From positions 1-64,000 of the forward strand of contig NZ_LDPV02000030.1 of NCBI RefSeq assembly GCF_001038425.2: a stretch of DNA of 64,000 bases. The letters run 5' to 3'. Source of the stretch: Ornithinibacillus contaminans. Its GTDB lineage: Bacteria; Bacillota; Bacilli; Bacillales; Amphibacillaceae. A program made the translations under genes and the position numbers. Within the stretch, counting starts at the first letter, position 1. The number at the start of each line of letters is the position of its first letter. The notes under the pieces are model-generated. The model had not been told where the DNA came from. It did not search any database and saw only the letters and a program-made list of their open reading frames with translations. Positions 54,103-63,914 of this stretch are shown here, one piece after another.

Positions 54103-54873
54103 GTGACACGTAATTCTACTGGTTATAATTACGATATACAGGGTCAGCAGTATTCTAGCTACCGGCAAACAGACCCACGTATTGAAGAATATGTCCACAA
54201 AGCACTCGGTTCTGCAAAAACTGTCTTAAACGTTGGTGCAGGCGGAGGGTCCTATGAACCGAAAGACCGCTATGTTGTGGCAGTTGAACCCTCTGCTACG
54301 ATGCGCGCTCAGCGGATTCAACATAATAAAGCACCTGCCGTCATTGGAACTGCGGACCATCTACCATTTGACGATTATTCATTTGATGCGTCTATGGCAA
54401 CTCTGACCGTTCATCATTGGCCGAATTTAGAACAAGGACTAACCGAACTTAGAAGAGTAACGAGGGATCAAGTGGTTATCATGACGTATGATCCAGATGC
54501 ATTAGATGTATTTTGGAACAGTCATTATTTCCGAGAATTAGTGGAAGTCGAACGATCTCGTTATCCTAGAATAGAGAAAATATCCGAAATCCTTGGTGGA
54601 AGAACAGAAATTATTCCTGTCCCTATTCCACTGGATTGTGTCGATGGCTTCCAGGAAGCTTTTTATGGTAGACCTGAAGCTTTTCTTCAAAAAGAAGTCC
54701 GGCAGGCACAGTCTGCCTGGGGGTTCCTATCCGAAGAGGAAGAGAATCGACTTGTGAAGCGATTAGAAGATGAGTTGAATTCTGGCATGTGGGATAAAAA
54801 ATTTGGTGAACATCGAACAATGTCGCGCTTCAACGGTGCACTTAGACTAGTTGTTTCTACCCCTACCAACTAA
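54103..54873 (+). CDS. Class I SAM-dependent methyltransferase
   Basis: A 256-residue methyltransferase of the Methyltransf_11 type: VLNVGAGGGSYEP (SAM loop), VVAVEPS, then DHLPFDDYSFDASMATLTVHHW. The start is a GTG at 54103 with AAGGAGATGG upstream. The substrate cannot be deduced. It is a single gene between divergent and convergent neighbours. Confidence 0.82.
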   Translation: MTRNSTGYNYDIQGQQYSSYRQTDPRIEEYVHKALGSAKTVLNVGAGGGSYEPKDRYVVAVEPSATMRAQRIQHNKAPAVIGTADHLPFDDYSFDASMATLTVHHWPNLEQGLTELRRVTRDQVVIMTYDPDALDVFWNSHYFRELVEVERSRYPRIEKISEILGGRTEIIPVPIPLDCVDGFQEAFYGRPEAFLQKEVRQAQSAWGFLSEEEENRLVKRLEDELNSGMWDKKFGEHRTMSRFNGALRLVVSTPTN

Positions 54874-54930
54874 CAAAAAAAATGCTAGCTCTAGAAATAT
54901 TCTAACATTTCAGAGCCAGCATTTTTTGTT
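54872..54930. terminator. Bidirectional terminator between the methyltransferase and POT transporter genes
   Basis: AAAAAAAATGCTAGCTCT pairs with AGAGCCAGCATTTTTT with one mismatch, with A and T runs on both sides. It serves two convergent genes. Confidence 0.88.
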
Positions 54931-56422
54931 AGTTCAAGCCTTTCATAAACTTCTTAAGCTTTGGCGAGAACAGATATAAAACAATACCTAATACAATTGC
55001 GATTCCACCAATGACACCGAAATAAATAACTTCTGTGTCCGGCTTATAAAAACGTACAACCTGTGCGTTAATTGCTTGTGCAGATGAGTTAGAAAGGTTC
55101 CATAGACTCATCATTTGTGCTGCAAAGGCAGCAGGTGCAAGCTTTGTGGAAGCAGATAGTCCGACTGGTGATAATAGTAATTCACCAAGTACAACTAGGA
55201 AGAAACTTAATACTAACCACATTGGGCTAACTAAGCTTTCCGTTCCATTGAAATACGCTGGGAATATCATCACGATGAATGATAATCCTGCGAAAATTAG
55301 ACCAAATGAAAACTTTTGAGATACTGATGGTTGTTTGTCACCTAACTTTATCCACATTCCAGCAAATAATGGTGCAAACATAATAATGAATAATGGGTTA
55401 AGTGATTGGAACCAAGATGCATGTAATTCAATTCCTAAGAAGTTCAGATCAGTACGTTCATTTGCGTATGTTGCAAGAATTGTTGATCCTTGCTCTTGAA
55501 TAGCCCAGAATACCATCGCCGCGACGAATAATGGGATATATGCCAACAAACGAGATTTTTCCTCAGAAGTCGTTTTAGGGCTACGGAACATAAAGATGAA
55601 GTAAACCGTCGGAATAATAACACCCAGAATACTAATGAAGAAAATAACACGTTCAACTGATAACCAACCACCAGAAATACCCATCCAGCCGATAAGTCCT
55701 AACACAACAACTGCCGCTAGTACTATCTTTGCAATACGTCCTTTTTCTTCTTTCTTTAGTGGATTTGGAACAAATGAACCAGCTAAACCTAGATATTTCT
55801 TACGCGTAATTACATAGACAACTAGACCAATTAACATACCAATTGCCGCAATACCAAATCCTAAATGGAAGCTTACTCCCTCACCAAGTGTACCAACGAT
55901 ATATGGTGAAATAAAGGCACCCATGTTAATACCCATGTAATAAATGCTAAATCCAGAATCACGACGTGGATCCTTCTTGCTGTAAAGATCTCCAACCATA
56001 CCTCCAACATTCGGCTTCAGTAATCCTGTACCAATAATGATGAATGCCATGGATATAAATAAACCAGGAACTCCAGCTGGTAGCGCTAGGATGATATGAC
56101 CGACCATGATAAGTACTCCACCATGGAATACGGTCCTTGCAGTTCCTAGAACACGGTCCGCAATCCAACCACCGATAATACCAGACATATATACAAGCGA
56201 TCCGTAAATCGCCATAATAGAGTTCGCAGTAGTCTGATCGATACCAAGTCCACCATCTGATACTTCGTAGTACATGTAAAATAGAAGGATGGCGCGCATT
56301 CCATAATAGGAGAAACGCTCCCAGAACTCAGTAAAGAATAAAGTCGATAAACCTTTTGGATGACCGAAAAACCCTTTTTGCGGGATGGTTTTTAGCATGG
56401 CATCCTTATCTTGTTGATTCAT
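54929..56422 (-). CDS. POT-family peptide transporter
   Basis: A 497-residue proton-coupled di- and tripeptide importer with 12-14 predicted helices. The family signatures are FFTEFWERFSYYGMRA (ExxER proton motif) at the N-terminus and GFSIYYMGINMGAFISPYIVG (PTR2 signature) in the middle. It resembles DtpT. It is a single gene, convergent with the methyltransferase. Confidence 0.92.
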   Translation of the reverse strand: MNQQDKDAMLKTIPQKGFFGHPKGLSTLFFTEFWERFSYYGMRAILLFYMYYEVSDGGLGIDQTTANSIMAIYGSLVYMSGIIGGWIADRVLGTARTVFHGGVLIMVGHIILALPAGVPGLFISMAFIIIGTGLLKPNVGGMVGDLYSKKDPRRDSGFSIYYMGINMGAFISPYIVGTLGEGVSFHLGFGIAAIGMLIGLVVYVITRKKYLGLAGSFVPNPLKKEEKGRIAKIVLAAVVVLGLIGWMGISGGWLSVERVIFFISILGVIIPTVYFIFMFRSPKTTSEEKSRLLAYIPLFVAAMVFWAIQEQGSTILATYANERTDLNFLGIELHASWFQSLNPLFIIMFAPLFAGMWIKLGDKQPSVSQKFSFGLIFAGLSFIVMIFPAYFNGTESLVSPMWLVLSFFLVVLGELLLSPVGLSASTKLAPAAFAAQMMSLWNLSNSSAQAINAQVVRFYKPDTEVIYFGVIGGIAIVLGIVLYLFSPKLKKFMKGLN

Positions 56423-56719
56423 ACGTATAAAAGCCTCCTGATTGTTGAAATTCCTTAAATAAACTGAAAACTCTTCTCAAGCTGACTTTTCCCATTCTAA
56501 GACATATTTTTATTCACGTAAAGGCTTTAAGGAAAAGTGAAACTGTTCTAAAAAATAGCAAGATAACGAATGATTTTTATGTAAGCGATACAACAGTTAG
56601 TATATCCATCTTTTACAATTTATTGTGATGTAAAATAATGGATTTTATCATAAAATATTCTAATAATGTGATTATTTGAATATCAATTATCAAACTGTTT
56701 TACCGGTGAAGAAACTCGA
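56423..56719. other. Divergent spacer without a recognisable gene
   Basis: AT-rich DNA between the POT transporter and Sel1-repeat genes, presumably with both promoters. No repeat, RNA structure or supported frame was seen. Confidence 0.5.
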
Positions 56720-56747
56720 TTAACAGGAAAAAATGATATGATATAGA
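56720..56747 (+). promoter_or_regulatory. Probable sigma-A promoter of the Sel1-repeat gene
   Basis: TTAACA, 16 bases, TATAGA on the plus strand, ending about 30 bases before the GTG start codon. Confidence 0.5.
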
Positions 56748-56776
56748 GAGATTATTGATAAAGGAAGTGTCCCTTC

Positions 56777-57784
56777 GTGGAATTACAAACTATCCAACAA
56801 ATACTTAAAGAACGTGGGTATGGAGAAGCAGCAAATCTTTTGACTAAATTGAAAAATAAGGATGAAATGCATGTATATATGCTTCAAATTTTCGAGCTAT
56901 GTAACATAGCGAATAATAGCAATCTAACAGATGCTAGTAAAATTCTTCATGACCAAATTTATGCCTTAACAGTGTTTAAACCCGAATTTGCATATAAGCT
57001 GCAGCTAGATTTTTTAACGATATTAAAAGACTTCGTAACAACAACTGACCATACCACTGCCATTTATCTTTCTGATTCTGATAGGGAACAAGTTATTACA
57101 TTATATCAACAAGCAATGCATGGTGATTCAGAAGCACAGCTTGAACTAGGAGATTTTTATAAACAAATAGGGCATAACGATTGGGCTTTCACATGGTATG
57201 AGTTTGCTGCTCTAGCAGGAAATGCCGATGCATTATATTGGTTGGGAAATCTCTATTATGATGGTGATGTTGTCGCACAAGATCTCGAAAAAACGTATAC
57301 CTGTTATCAAGAAGCTGCTCAGAAGGGACATCCAGATGCCATAAATAATTATGCTGACATGTATCTCCGAGGGGAGTACGTGGAAAAGGATGAAAAACGA
57401 GCACTAGAATTGTTTACAGTTGCCGCAAAACATGGCGTTCCTGAAGCGATGTACACATTAGGGTATATGTATGAAAACGGAGTTGGAACAGCCACGGACC
57501 TAGAAAAATCAAAGGAATGGTTTATCCAATCTGCCCTTCATGGAGATGTGTTTGCCGCCAATCGACTTGGTCATGAGGCAATCGAAAATGGTAACGGAGA
57601 AGAAGCTATTGATTGGTATAGGATGGCTGCTGATCGAGAAGATTCCTACGGTGAATTTAATCTTGGTCTATGTTACGAGGAAGGAATCGGTACACCAGTC
57701 AATATAAAGAAGGCGAAGTATTGGTATCAGAAGGCAGCATTAAAGGGTGATAAGCAAGCTAGGGAACGATTGAAGCAGCTGTAG
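56777..57784 (+). CDS. Sel1-like repeat protein
   Basis: A 335-residue helical-repeat protein. From about residue 115 at least five Sel1 (TPR-like) repeats of about 36 residues are visible, for example AALAGNADALYWLGNLYYDGD, DAINNYADMYLRGE, EAMYTLGYMYENGVG and GEFNLGLCYEEGIG. Such proteins are adaptors in protein complexes. No signal peptide. The start is a GTG with AAGGAAGTG about 8 bases upstream. The partner is unknown. Confidence 0.8.
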   Translation: MELQTIQQILKERGYGEAANLLTKLKNKDEMHVYMLQIFELCNIANNSNLTDASKILHDQIYALTVFKPEFAYKLQLDFLTILKDFVTTTDHTTAIYLSDSDREQVITLYQQAMHGDSEAQLELGDFYKQIGHNDWAFTWYEFAALAGNADALYWLGNLYYDGDVVAQDLEKTYTCYQEAAQKGHPDAINNYADMYLRGEYVEKDEKRALELFTVAAKHGVPEAMYTLGYMYENGVGTATDLEKSKEWFIQSALHGDVFAANRLGHEAIENGNGEEAIDWYRMAADREDSYGEFNLGLCYEEGIGTPVNIKKAKYWYQKAALKGDKQARERLKQL

Positions 57785-57800
57785 TAAGCTTTTTATAGTA

Positions 57801-57836
57801 ATCCCCGCTACAACAACTACGTTTGTAGCGGGGAAT
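57801..57836 (+). terminator. Terminator after the Sel1-repeat gene
   Basis: ATCCCCGCTACAA / TTGTAGCGGGGA stem of 12 bp followed by ATCTTTCGTT. Confidence 0.75.
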
Positions 57837-57885
57837 CTTTCGTTATTAAACGTTATCAAAATCGTATGCTAATCCTGTTAAAAAT

Positions 57886-58200
57886 TTATACTAATTGTTG
57901 ATAATAATACATGATATTATCAGGTTGAATACTGTCTACAGCAACTTTATTTTTCTTTTCCGCTTTACATTTCAAACATTGATGAACGATTTGATACCCC
58001 TTTTTAGCATTATAAGAAATATCAATTGGCATCATCATCCCACCACAAGTTGAACTCCTGTCACCCGGCTTGTCATCCAAATGCTTCGAATACAGGCAGT
58101 GCGGACAATGATTGCGATAACTTCCATTTGTTAACGGTAATACTTCTAAACTACAATTCTCACAAATAAAACTAGTATTTTCTTCTCTTCTTCTACCCAA
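57886..58200 (-). CDS. RNHCP-domain zinc-ribbon protein
   Basis: A 104-residue protein fitting the RNHCP domain: FICENCS, then the diagnostic RNHCPHCLYSKHLD, GDRSSTCGG and HQCLKCKAEKKN. The four cysteine pairs should bind two zinc ions. The family is widespread in Firmicutes and Actinobacteria, with no established function. A single gene. Confidence 0.85.
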   Translation of the reverse strand: MGRRREENTSFICENCSLEVLPLTNGSYRNHCPHCLYSKHLDDKPGDRSSTCGGMMMPIDISYNAKKGYQIVHQCLKCKAEKKNKVAVDSIQPDNIMYYYQQLV

Positions 58201-58718
58201 AACATATCCTCCTAGATTTAATATTTCAATCTAGAAGAAAGGGTTCAGTTTTGTTTTCCTTAACAAGGTTAAGTCCTAGGCTTTACTGTACTAGTGACAA
58301 ATTCACCGCCATATTCTGTACAGCGATTACTTCTATTTCCAGCTTCAATACAGCATATTTCATCTGTATATCCGGACCACGACCAATTTTGTGTATTTAT
58401 ATTGGCCACTGTAAGACGGATTACCTCCACCTTCCAATAGTACGTGTATGTGCAGTATCACTAACGTTGGCATTCTTCCCCTAGTTTTGGGTAGTTTTCA
58501 TTTTAAATTTCATTACATAATCACCTTAATTACAGGATTAGCATACGTAGTTTCATTATAGAAGTTGCACTTGAATGTTACAATACAGGAATGCCTATTA
58601 CGTTAGTCATAAAATATTAATGGTACAATGTTCTCGTACGAAGAAAATTATCGTTCTTGTTACAATGGCTGAATTAATATAAGATGGGAAATCTAATGTA
58701 GAAATATATAAGAACATA
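58201..58718. other. 518-base region without a supported gene
   Basis: No frame here has a start and ribosome binding site I can support. The minus strand between 58457 and 58269 stays open for about 62 codons, reads a cysteine-containing sequence (DEICCIEAGNRSNRC) and lacks a start codon; it may be a decayed gene. The rest is AT-rich and probably contains the promoter of the YyaL-like gene. Confidence 0.4.
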
Positions 58719-60797
58719 ATGGATGTGATATTCTTGAATTCAAATCATCAATCTAATCATTTAATCACTGAAAAATCCCCATACTTACTCCAACACGCCT
58801 ATAATCCCGTGCACTGGTATCCCTGGGGAGAAGAAGCATTTGAAAAGGCAACACAAGAAAACAAACCAATCTTTCTCTCTATTGGCTACAGCACTTGTCA
58901 TTGGTGTCACGTTATGGCTCATGAATCTTTTGAAGACGAAGAAGTAGCCGCTATATTAAATGACCATTACATCGCCATAAAGGTTGACCGGGAAGAGCGA
59001 CCAGATGTTGACTCCATTTACATGAAGGTTTGCCAAATGATGGCTGGACATGGTGGATGGCCATTAACTATTTTTATGACTCCTGATAAAGTGCCATTTT
59101 ATGCTGGGACCTATTTTCCGAAAGAAAGTAAATACGGTCGCCCTGGCTTAATGGAGGCTCTAGTTGAATTACATAAGAAGTACACCACAGATCCGGAGCA
59201 TATAGCTGACGTAACGGAAAGTGTCAAACACGCTTTGGATAGTACAACGAGAGCAAAAAGTACGAAACGTTTGACCAATGAAACGACCGAACAAGCCTAT
59301 CTTCAATTAGGAAAAAGCTTTGATTTCACCTATGGTGGATTTGGTGAAGAGCCGAAATTCCCACAACCGCAAAACCTCATGTTCCTACTGCGTTATTATC
59401 ATTTTACTGGTAAAACACCAGCCTTAAAAATGGTGGAAAGCACTCTGCAGAACATGGCTGCTGGTGGGATATATGATCACATTGGGTTTGGTTTTGCTCG
59501 TTACTCCACGGACGAGAAATGGCTTGTTCCACATTTTGAGAAGATGCTGTACGACAATGCCTTATTACTCATGGCTTATACGGAATCTTATCAAATCACG
59601 AAGAATCCGTTTTATAAGAAAATAGCAGAACAAATCATAACTTTTATCCAACGAGAGATGACAAGCACTGAAGGTGCATTTTACTCCGCAATTGATGCAG
59701 ACTCAGAAGGGGTAGAAGGGAAGTATTATGTGTGGGAGGATGAAGAAGTATATGACATCCTTGGTGAAGAACTAGGTGAGCTTTATACAACAGCTTACGG
59801 AATCACCCCCTTTGGTAATTTTGAAGGAAAAAATATCCCAAACTTAATTCGTTCCAATCTGGAAAGTACTGCTAAATCATTTGATTTGACAAAAGAGGAA
59901 TTAGAAGCTAGGCTTGAGCAAGCCCGAGTGATGCTTCTTACCGAACGTGAAAAGCGCATTTATCCACATGTGGATGATAAAGTGTTAACGTCGTGGAATG
60001 CGATGATGATTGCAGGGTTAGCGAAGGCAAGTACGGTTTTTCAAAACAAGGATTACTTAACGATTGCCATCAATGCAATTCAATTTATCGAAGAAAAGCT
60101 GTTTAAAGAAAATCGTTTAATGGCTCGTTACCGAGATGGTGAAACAAAATACGCTGCCTATCTTGATGATTATGCTTTTCTAGCTTGGGCTTACCTTGCG
60201 TTATACCAAGCAACTTATGAACTCGATTACCTATCACGAGGAAAATCGTTAGTAGATAGCATGATCAACTTATTCTGGGATGATGAAAATGGTGGGTTTT
60301 TCTTCAGCGGAAAGGAAAATGAACAGCTCATCTCTAACGATAAGGAGATCTATGATGGGGCTATTCCATCTGGTAATAGTGTCGCTGCTGTCGTACTTTC
60401 CCAATATGGTTCCTTGACTGGAGAAACAAAGTATTTGGATCTACTGGAGGAAATGTATTTCACTTTTTATGAGGATATTAGCAGACAAGCATCGGCTGGA
60501 ACCTTCTTCATGCAAGGGTTACTATTCACAGAGAACCCGACAAAAGAAGTGGTTGTTATTGGGGGAACAGACGCATCTCGCCAGGCCGTAATTTCCCAAT
60601 TGCAGCAGGAGTTTATGCCTGATGTAGTATTCCTAGTAACTGAGCAACCGGATCAGTTTAAACCAGTTGCTCCATTTGCAGCAGAATACTTCAGTATTGA
60701 AGACCAGACTACGATTTATATATGTGAGAATTTTGCCTGTCAACAACCGACTACTAATATCGATCAGGCACTTACGTCTATATTGAAGCAAAAATAA
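58719..60797 (+). CDS. YyaL-like thioredoxin-domain / glycosidase-fold protein
   Basis: A 692-residue protein of the DUF255/Spata20 family. The N-terminal thioredoxin-like domain has [16 protein letters not shown] with a CxxC pair, then DREERPDVD and [14 protein letters not shown]. The larger C-terminal part is an alpha/alpha barrel like those of six-hairpin glycosidases ([53 protein letters not shown]). Function is not established. The ATG at 58719 has no good ribosome binding site; a TTG five codons later is possible. Confidence 0.85.
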   Translation: MDVIFLNSNHQSNHLITEKSPYLLQHAYNPVHWYPWGEEAFEKATQENKPIFLSIGYSTCHWCHVMAHESFEDEEVAAILNDHYIAIKVDREERPDVDSIYMKVCQMMAGHGGWPLTIFMTPDKVPFYAGTYFPKESKYGRPGLMEALVELHKKYTTDPEHIADVTESVKHALDSTTRAKSTKRLTNETTEQAYLQLGKSFDFTYGGFGEEPKFPQPQNLMFLLRYYHFTGKTPALKMVESTLQNMAAGGIYDHIGFGFARYSTDEKWLVPHFEKMLYDNALLLMAYTESYQITKNPFYKKIAEQIITFIQREMTSTEGAFYSAIDADSEGVEGKYYVWEDEEVYDILGEELGELYTTAYGITPFGNFEGKNIPNLIRSNLESTAKSFDLTKEELEARLEQARVMLLTEREKRIYPHVDDKVLTSWNAMMIAGLAKASTVFQNKDYLTIAINAIQFIEEKLFKENRLMARYRDGETKYAAYLDDYAFLAWAYLALYQATYELDYLSRGKSLVDSMINLFWDDENGGFFFSGKENEQLISNDKEIYDGAIPSGNSVAAVVLSQYGSLTGETKYLDLLEEMYFTFYEDISRQASAGTFFMQGLLFTENPTKEVVVIGGTDASRQAVISQLQQEFMPDVVFLVTEQPDQFKPVAPFAAEYFSIEDQTTIYICENFACQQPTTNIDQALTSILKQK

Positions 60798-60817
60798 AGC
60801 GTTCAGTTATAATGTAT

Positions 60818-60867
60818 ACAAAAACCATAGAACCCCGTAGTAGTTTACAGGATTCTATGGTTTTTGT
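60818..60867. terminator. Bidirectional terminator between convergent genes
   Basis: ACAAAAACCATAGAA / TTCTATGGTTTTTGT, 15 bp perfect with a 20-base loop, between the YyaL-like gene and the repeat protein gene. Confidence 0.9.
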
Positions 60868-62466
60868 TTACTCTGCAGACATTCGAATTCCAAGAGGATT
60901 AAGCAAAGTATTCCCTAATGGATTCAAAATCGTATCTGTTACGGGATCCAAAATAGATTCCTTCACAGGATTTAAAATATTCTCATTGACAGGATCAAGA
61001 ACTGGATCGAGTAAGTTTTCCTTCACAGGGTTTAACACCTGATCCTCCAAAGGGTTCAAAACGCCTTCTTTAATTGGATTTAAGACGTTATCCTCTACTG
61101 GATCCAAAATATTTTCTTCAATTGGATCTAGAATGTTCTCCTCCACAGGATCTAACACATTCTCTTCTACCGGATCTAAGATGTCCTCCACCAAATCCTT
61201 ATCGGATGATTCCTCATCTTCATCGAGTCCAATTAAATTTAGCTCATCAAGTAACGATTCTAAGCCGTTAACTTCTTTCTCGACCTTTTGCTGTTCAGCA
61301 ATCAGTTCTTCTTCACTCGTTTTCAGTTGTTTGTAGTCTTCTTTTTGCTCTTTTAGTTCTTCCTTCAACATGCTAATTCGTTCATGGATTGCTTGTAGTT
61401 CTTCGGCTTCTTTTTCTGATTCTGCCGCTATCCGCGCCGTAGCATCAATTGTTTCTCCTGCCTCCTGTTGCTTGGCAAGGAGTGACAATTGTATATAAAC
61501 GTCTAGCTGTTCCTGGTCAACCGCTTGTTCTTCAATCAAATTCTCCATTTCTGCCAGTATCGTCTCCATTTCTGGAATCATTTTTTCGGTACCTGCTAGC
61601 ATTTCTTCCGCAACCCCTAAATCTTCCGTTATACTTGCGGTGCGTTCTTGAAGTTCTTCAACGCCTGTCGTTATCGCGTCTACTGACGGAAGTATTTGAT
61701 CTATACCTAGCTCCGGCATGATCGCATTATTCACTTCGGCGATTTTTTCCAGGAGTGTTCCGGTGTAATCCTCAATTTGAAGTTCATTCAACCTATCCAG
61801 AACGGTTGTTAATAAACCTTTCAATTCGCTTAAGTTGTTCTCCTGTTCCTCAATAAGATCAATAATTTCCTTTATCTGTTTATCACGTTCAGCTTCATCC
61901 TCCGAGCCATTTAAAAGCTGCTCAAGTTCTTCTTTACTAATCAGTGAATTATATTCTGGCAATGCGCCACATTCGGTACCGTAACAAGTTTCAATGGTAG
62001 CTCCTGATAAAGAGATATTTTCAACAAATTGCGCTTCTACGTTCATGACCACATTTTCCATACAAATCCAGCCAAGCTGACCCGGTTCACAAAGACCACC
62101 AATATTCGGTAGTTCATGATTTACGGTTTTTGCATTTAAATTTTTTACTGGGATTGGACCTGATGCATTTATTTTAATCACAAGTGGTTCGAGACCTTCT
62201 CCTCGTTCAAGAACCTTCGTAATGGTTAGACCGGAAATGTTCCCTTCCCAAATGGTAATATTTCCAGTCAGTGCTCCAACTAAATCCATCGATCCGTCTA
62301 CCTTTTCTGTTTCTATAATAAAACCACCGCTATTTTCAGAGGTTGCCTCCACGGCATCTGCCGCTTCCGTGATCCGTTGCTGAAAAGGAGCGGCAATACT
62401 TCCTAATAATCCAATCAAAATGAAACCTATATACACCCATCGTCTATGTTTCCGTTTGGTTTTCAT
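60868..62466 (-). CDS. Exported coiled-coil protein with C-terminal octapeptide repeats
   Basis: A 532-residue protein not assigned to a named family. An N-terminal hydrophobic segment (residues 12-32) can export or anchor it. Residues 45-190 form a beta-rich domain distantly like the DUF6230 neighbour (both have an N-terminal GNITIWEG/ITNLHI-type strand pattern and ASGP). Residues 200-395 are acidic coiled coil. Residues about 408-525 consist of about 12 repeats of eight residues, consensus N-[IVL]-L-[DN]-P-[VIL]-x-[DE]. It is the last gene of a three-gene operon, 29 bases after the DUF6114-like gene. Confidence 0.75.
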   Translation of the reverse strand: MKTKRKHRRWVYIGFILIGLLGSIAAPFQQRITEAADAVEATSENSGGFIIETEKVDGSMDLVGALTGNITIWEGNISGLTITKVLERGEGLEPLVIKINASGPIPVKNLNAKTVNHELPNIGGLCEPGQLGWICMENVVMNVEAQFVENISLSGATIETCYGTECGALPEYNSLISKEELEQLLNGSEDEAERDKQIKEIIDLIEEQENNLSELKGLLTTVLDRLNELQIEDYTGTLLEKIAEVNNAIMPELGIDQILPSVDAITTGVEELQERTASITEDLGVAEEMLAGTEKMIPEMETILAEMENLIEEQAVDQEQLDVYIQLSLLAKQQEAGETIDATARIAAESEKEAEELQAIHERISMLKEELKEQKEDYKQLKTSEEELIAEQQKVEKEVNGLESLLDELNLIGLDEDEESSDKDLVEDILDPVEENVLDPVEENILDPIEENILDPVEDNVLNPIKEGVLNPLEDQVLNPVKENLLDPVLDPVNENILNPVKESILDPVTDTILNPLGNTLLNPLGIRMSAE

Positions 62467-62495
62467 ATAAATTCTCCTTGCCTTTAAAAACTCCT

Positions 62496-62969
62496 TTAGA
62501 CCGCTTCATTAACTTCTTTTGCACTTTTTATATCTCGATTTCGTTTCCATGTATCCATGTCTATTTCTTCCTTATCCCAAGCAATAGCCAATGCACCTGC
62601 AACGATCCCGATAATTGTTCCAATTAGGAATCCACCTAAAGCACCCATTACGGATAATATCGATAAAAAGATCGTAGCAATGCCAAAAACAGTAGAGAAT
62701 TGCGGATAAATATAGGTACACACCCCTAGAATTATCACCAGTCCACCAAAGATGAATCCAACAAACACGAGACTTCCCGGAATAAATGCAATCGCATATA
62801 ACTGTAATGGAATGTATAGAATCATTAATCCGGCTAATACCGTTAAAGTAGCACCCCAGAATGGACGATTACTTCGCCATTGCTTAAACTTACTCCCATC
62901 GATTACTTTCTCAAATTTCCGTTCCTGTTTTGCTTGTTTCTTTTGCGTCCTTTCCTCTTTTCGACTCAT
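62496..62969 (-). CDS. DUF6114-like membrane protein
   Basis: A 157-residue protein with a charged cytoplasmic N-terminus (RKEERTQKKQAKQERKFEK), four predicted helices between residues 38 and 135, and a charged tail. The layout resembles DUF6114 proteins, which in actinobacteria sit next to DUF6230 genes just as here. Function unknown; probably the membrane component of a surface system with its two neighbours. Confidence 0.65.
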   Translation of the reverse strand: MSRKEERTQKKQAKQERKFEKVIDGSKFKQWRSNRPFWGATLTVLAGLMILYIPLQLYAIAFIPGSLVFVGFIFGGLVIILGVCTYIYPQFSTVFGIATIFLSILSVMGALGGFLIGTIIGIVAGALAIAWDKEEIDMDTWKRNRDIKSAKEVNEAV

Positions 62970-63001
62970 CTGGATTCCTCCTTTCCTAATTTCTTTTCCA
63001 A

Positions 63002-63595
63002 TTACTTTCCTGTCGTCATGTCTGGCCCACTAATTTTTTCAACCGATATTTGGGCACCGTCAAGACTAACGACTGATTGGAAAAGATAGTCGGTTACAAT
63101 TTTGGCGTCCTTAATCGTGATTGTAGATGCATTTTGTGACCAATTCTGTGCGAATTCGGAGGTATTTTGTTCTAGAATTTCTAATTCATTAAAGCTTAAA
63201 TCGGCCTCAATTAATCGCGCATCATGGATTAGTCCTGTAATATTGGTTGGACCTGATGCACGGACATGAAATCTTACCCAGCCAAGTCCCGGTAATTCAA
63301 GGTCTTTATAAATATGCAAATTAGTAATTTCAACTTTATCCATCTTGTTTCGAACCATTGCCGCTGCATCTGAATTCCCTGTTTCTCCTACATGTGGTAA
63401 CAATTGAAATTCAGTACCATTTAGTTCATCAAACTCAACATAAAAATCACCAATCCCACCAAGCGGAAGTGCAAAAGCAGTTCCAGTAAATCCAAATACC
63501 GCTATTAAACTAGCAAAGCCTAAAAACCCTGCAGCAAATGCAATAAAGAATTTCTTTTTCATCGTCTTCCCAACAATTAGTTTTTGTTCCTTCAT
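63002..63595 (-). CDS. DUF6230-like secreted protein
   Basis: A 197-residue protein with an N-terminal signal or anchor (residues 13-36, ending TAFALP) and a beta-rich body resembling DUF6230: GDFYVEFDELNG, KVEITNLHIYKDLELPGLGWVRFHVRASGP, DARLIEADLSF. There is no catalytic motif. GAGGTG lies before the ATG. It is the first gene of the operon, with a perfect cre site about 90 bases upstream. A structural or adhesive surface role is a guess. Confidence 0.65.
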   Translation of the reverse strand: MKEQKLIVGKTMKKKFFIAFAAGFLGFASLIAVFGFTGTAFALPLGGIGDFYVEFDELNGTEFQLLPHVGETGNSDAAAMVRNKMDKVEITNLHIYKDLELPGLGWVRFHVRASGPTNITGLIHDARLIEADLSFNELEILEQNTSEFAQNWSQNASTITIKDAKIVTDYLFQSVVSLDGAQISVEKISGPDMTTGK

Positions 63596-63681
63596 CCTAC
63601 TTTCACCTCGTATTCTTTTTCGTGTGCTACTTCCCTACGAATATATTTCGCACTACACCTCCCAAATACATTAACCCCATA

Positions 63682-63695
63682 TGATAACGCTTACA
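63682..63695. promoter_or_regulatory. cre-type operator upstream of the surface operon
   Basis: TGATAACGCTTACA matches the cre consensus at every position. It lies 87 bases upstream of the DUF6230-like start codon, so CcpA control by carbon source is likely. Confidence 0.7.
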
Positions 63696-63914
63696 CTAAA
63701 ATAGCTATTCACATTGCTAATACTTGAATAGCATTCAACAACCACTAGCTTACTGTTTAATCTTATTTTAAGTCGGAATTTTCAAAAATAACACCCTACA
63801 ATAATAGGCTTTTTATCTGGAGAATCGGTTAGCCAAACCCTACAGACGTCTTCCAATTTTTTATATTAATTCGTAAAAGGTCTTAAAATTAAGACTACTT
63901 CCGAAAATATATTA

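Noticed and set aside
58251-58484. Plus-strand gene in the gap before the YyaL-like gene
   Set aside because: No ribosome binding site, odd composition and no recognisable family.
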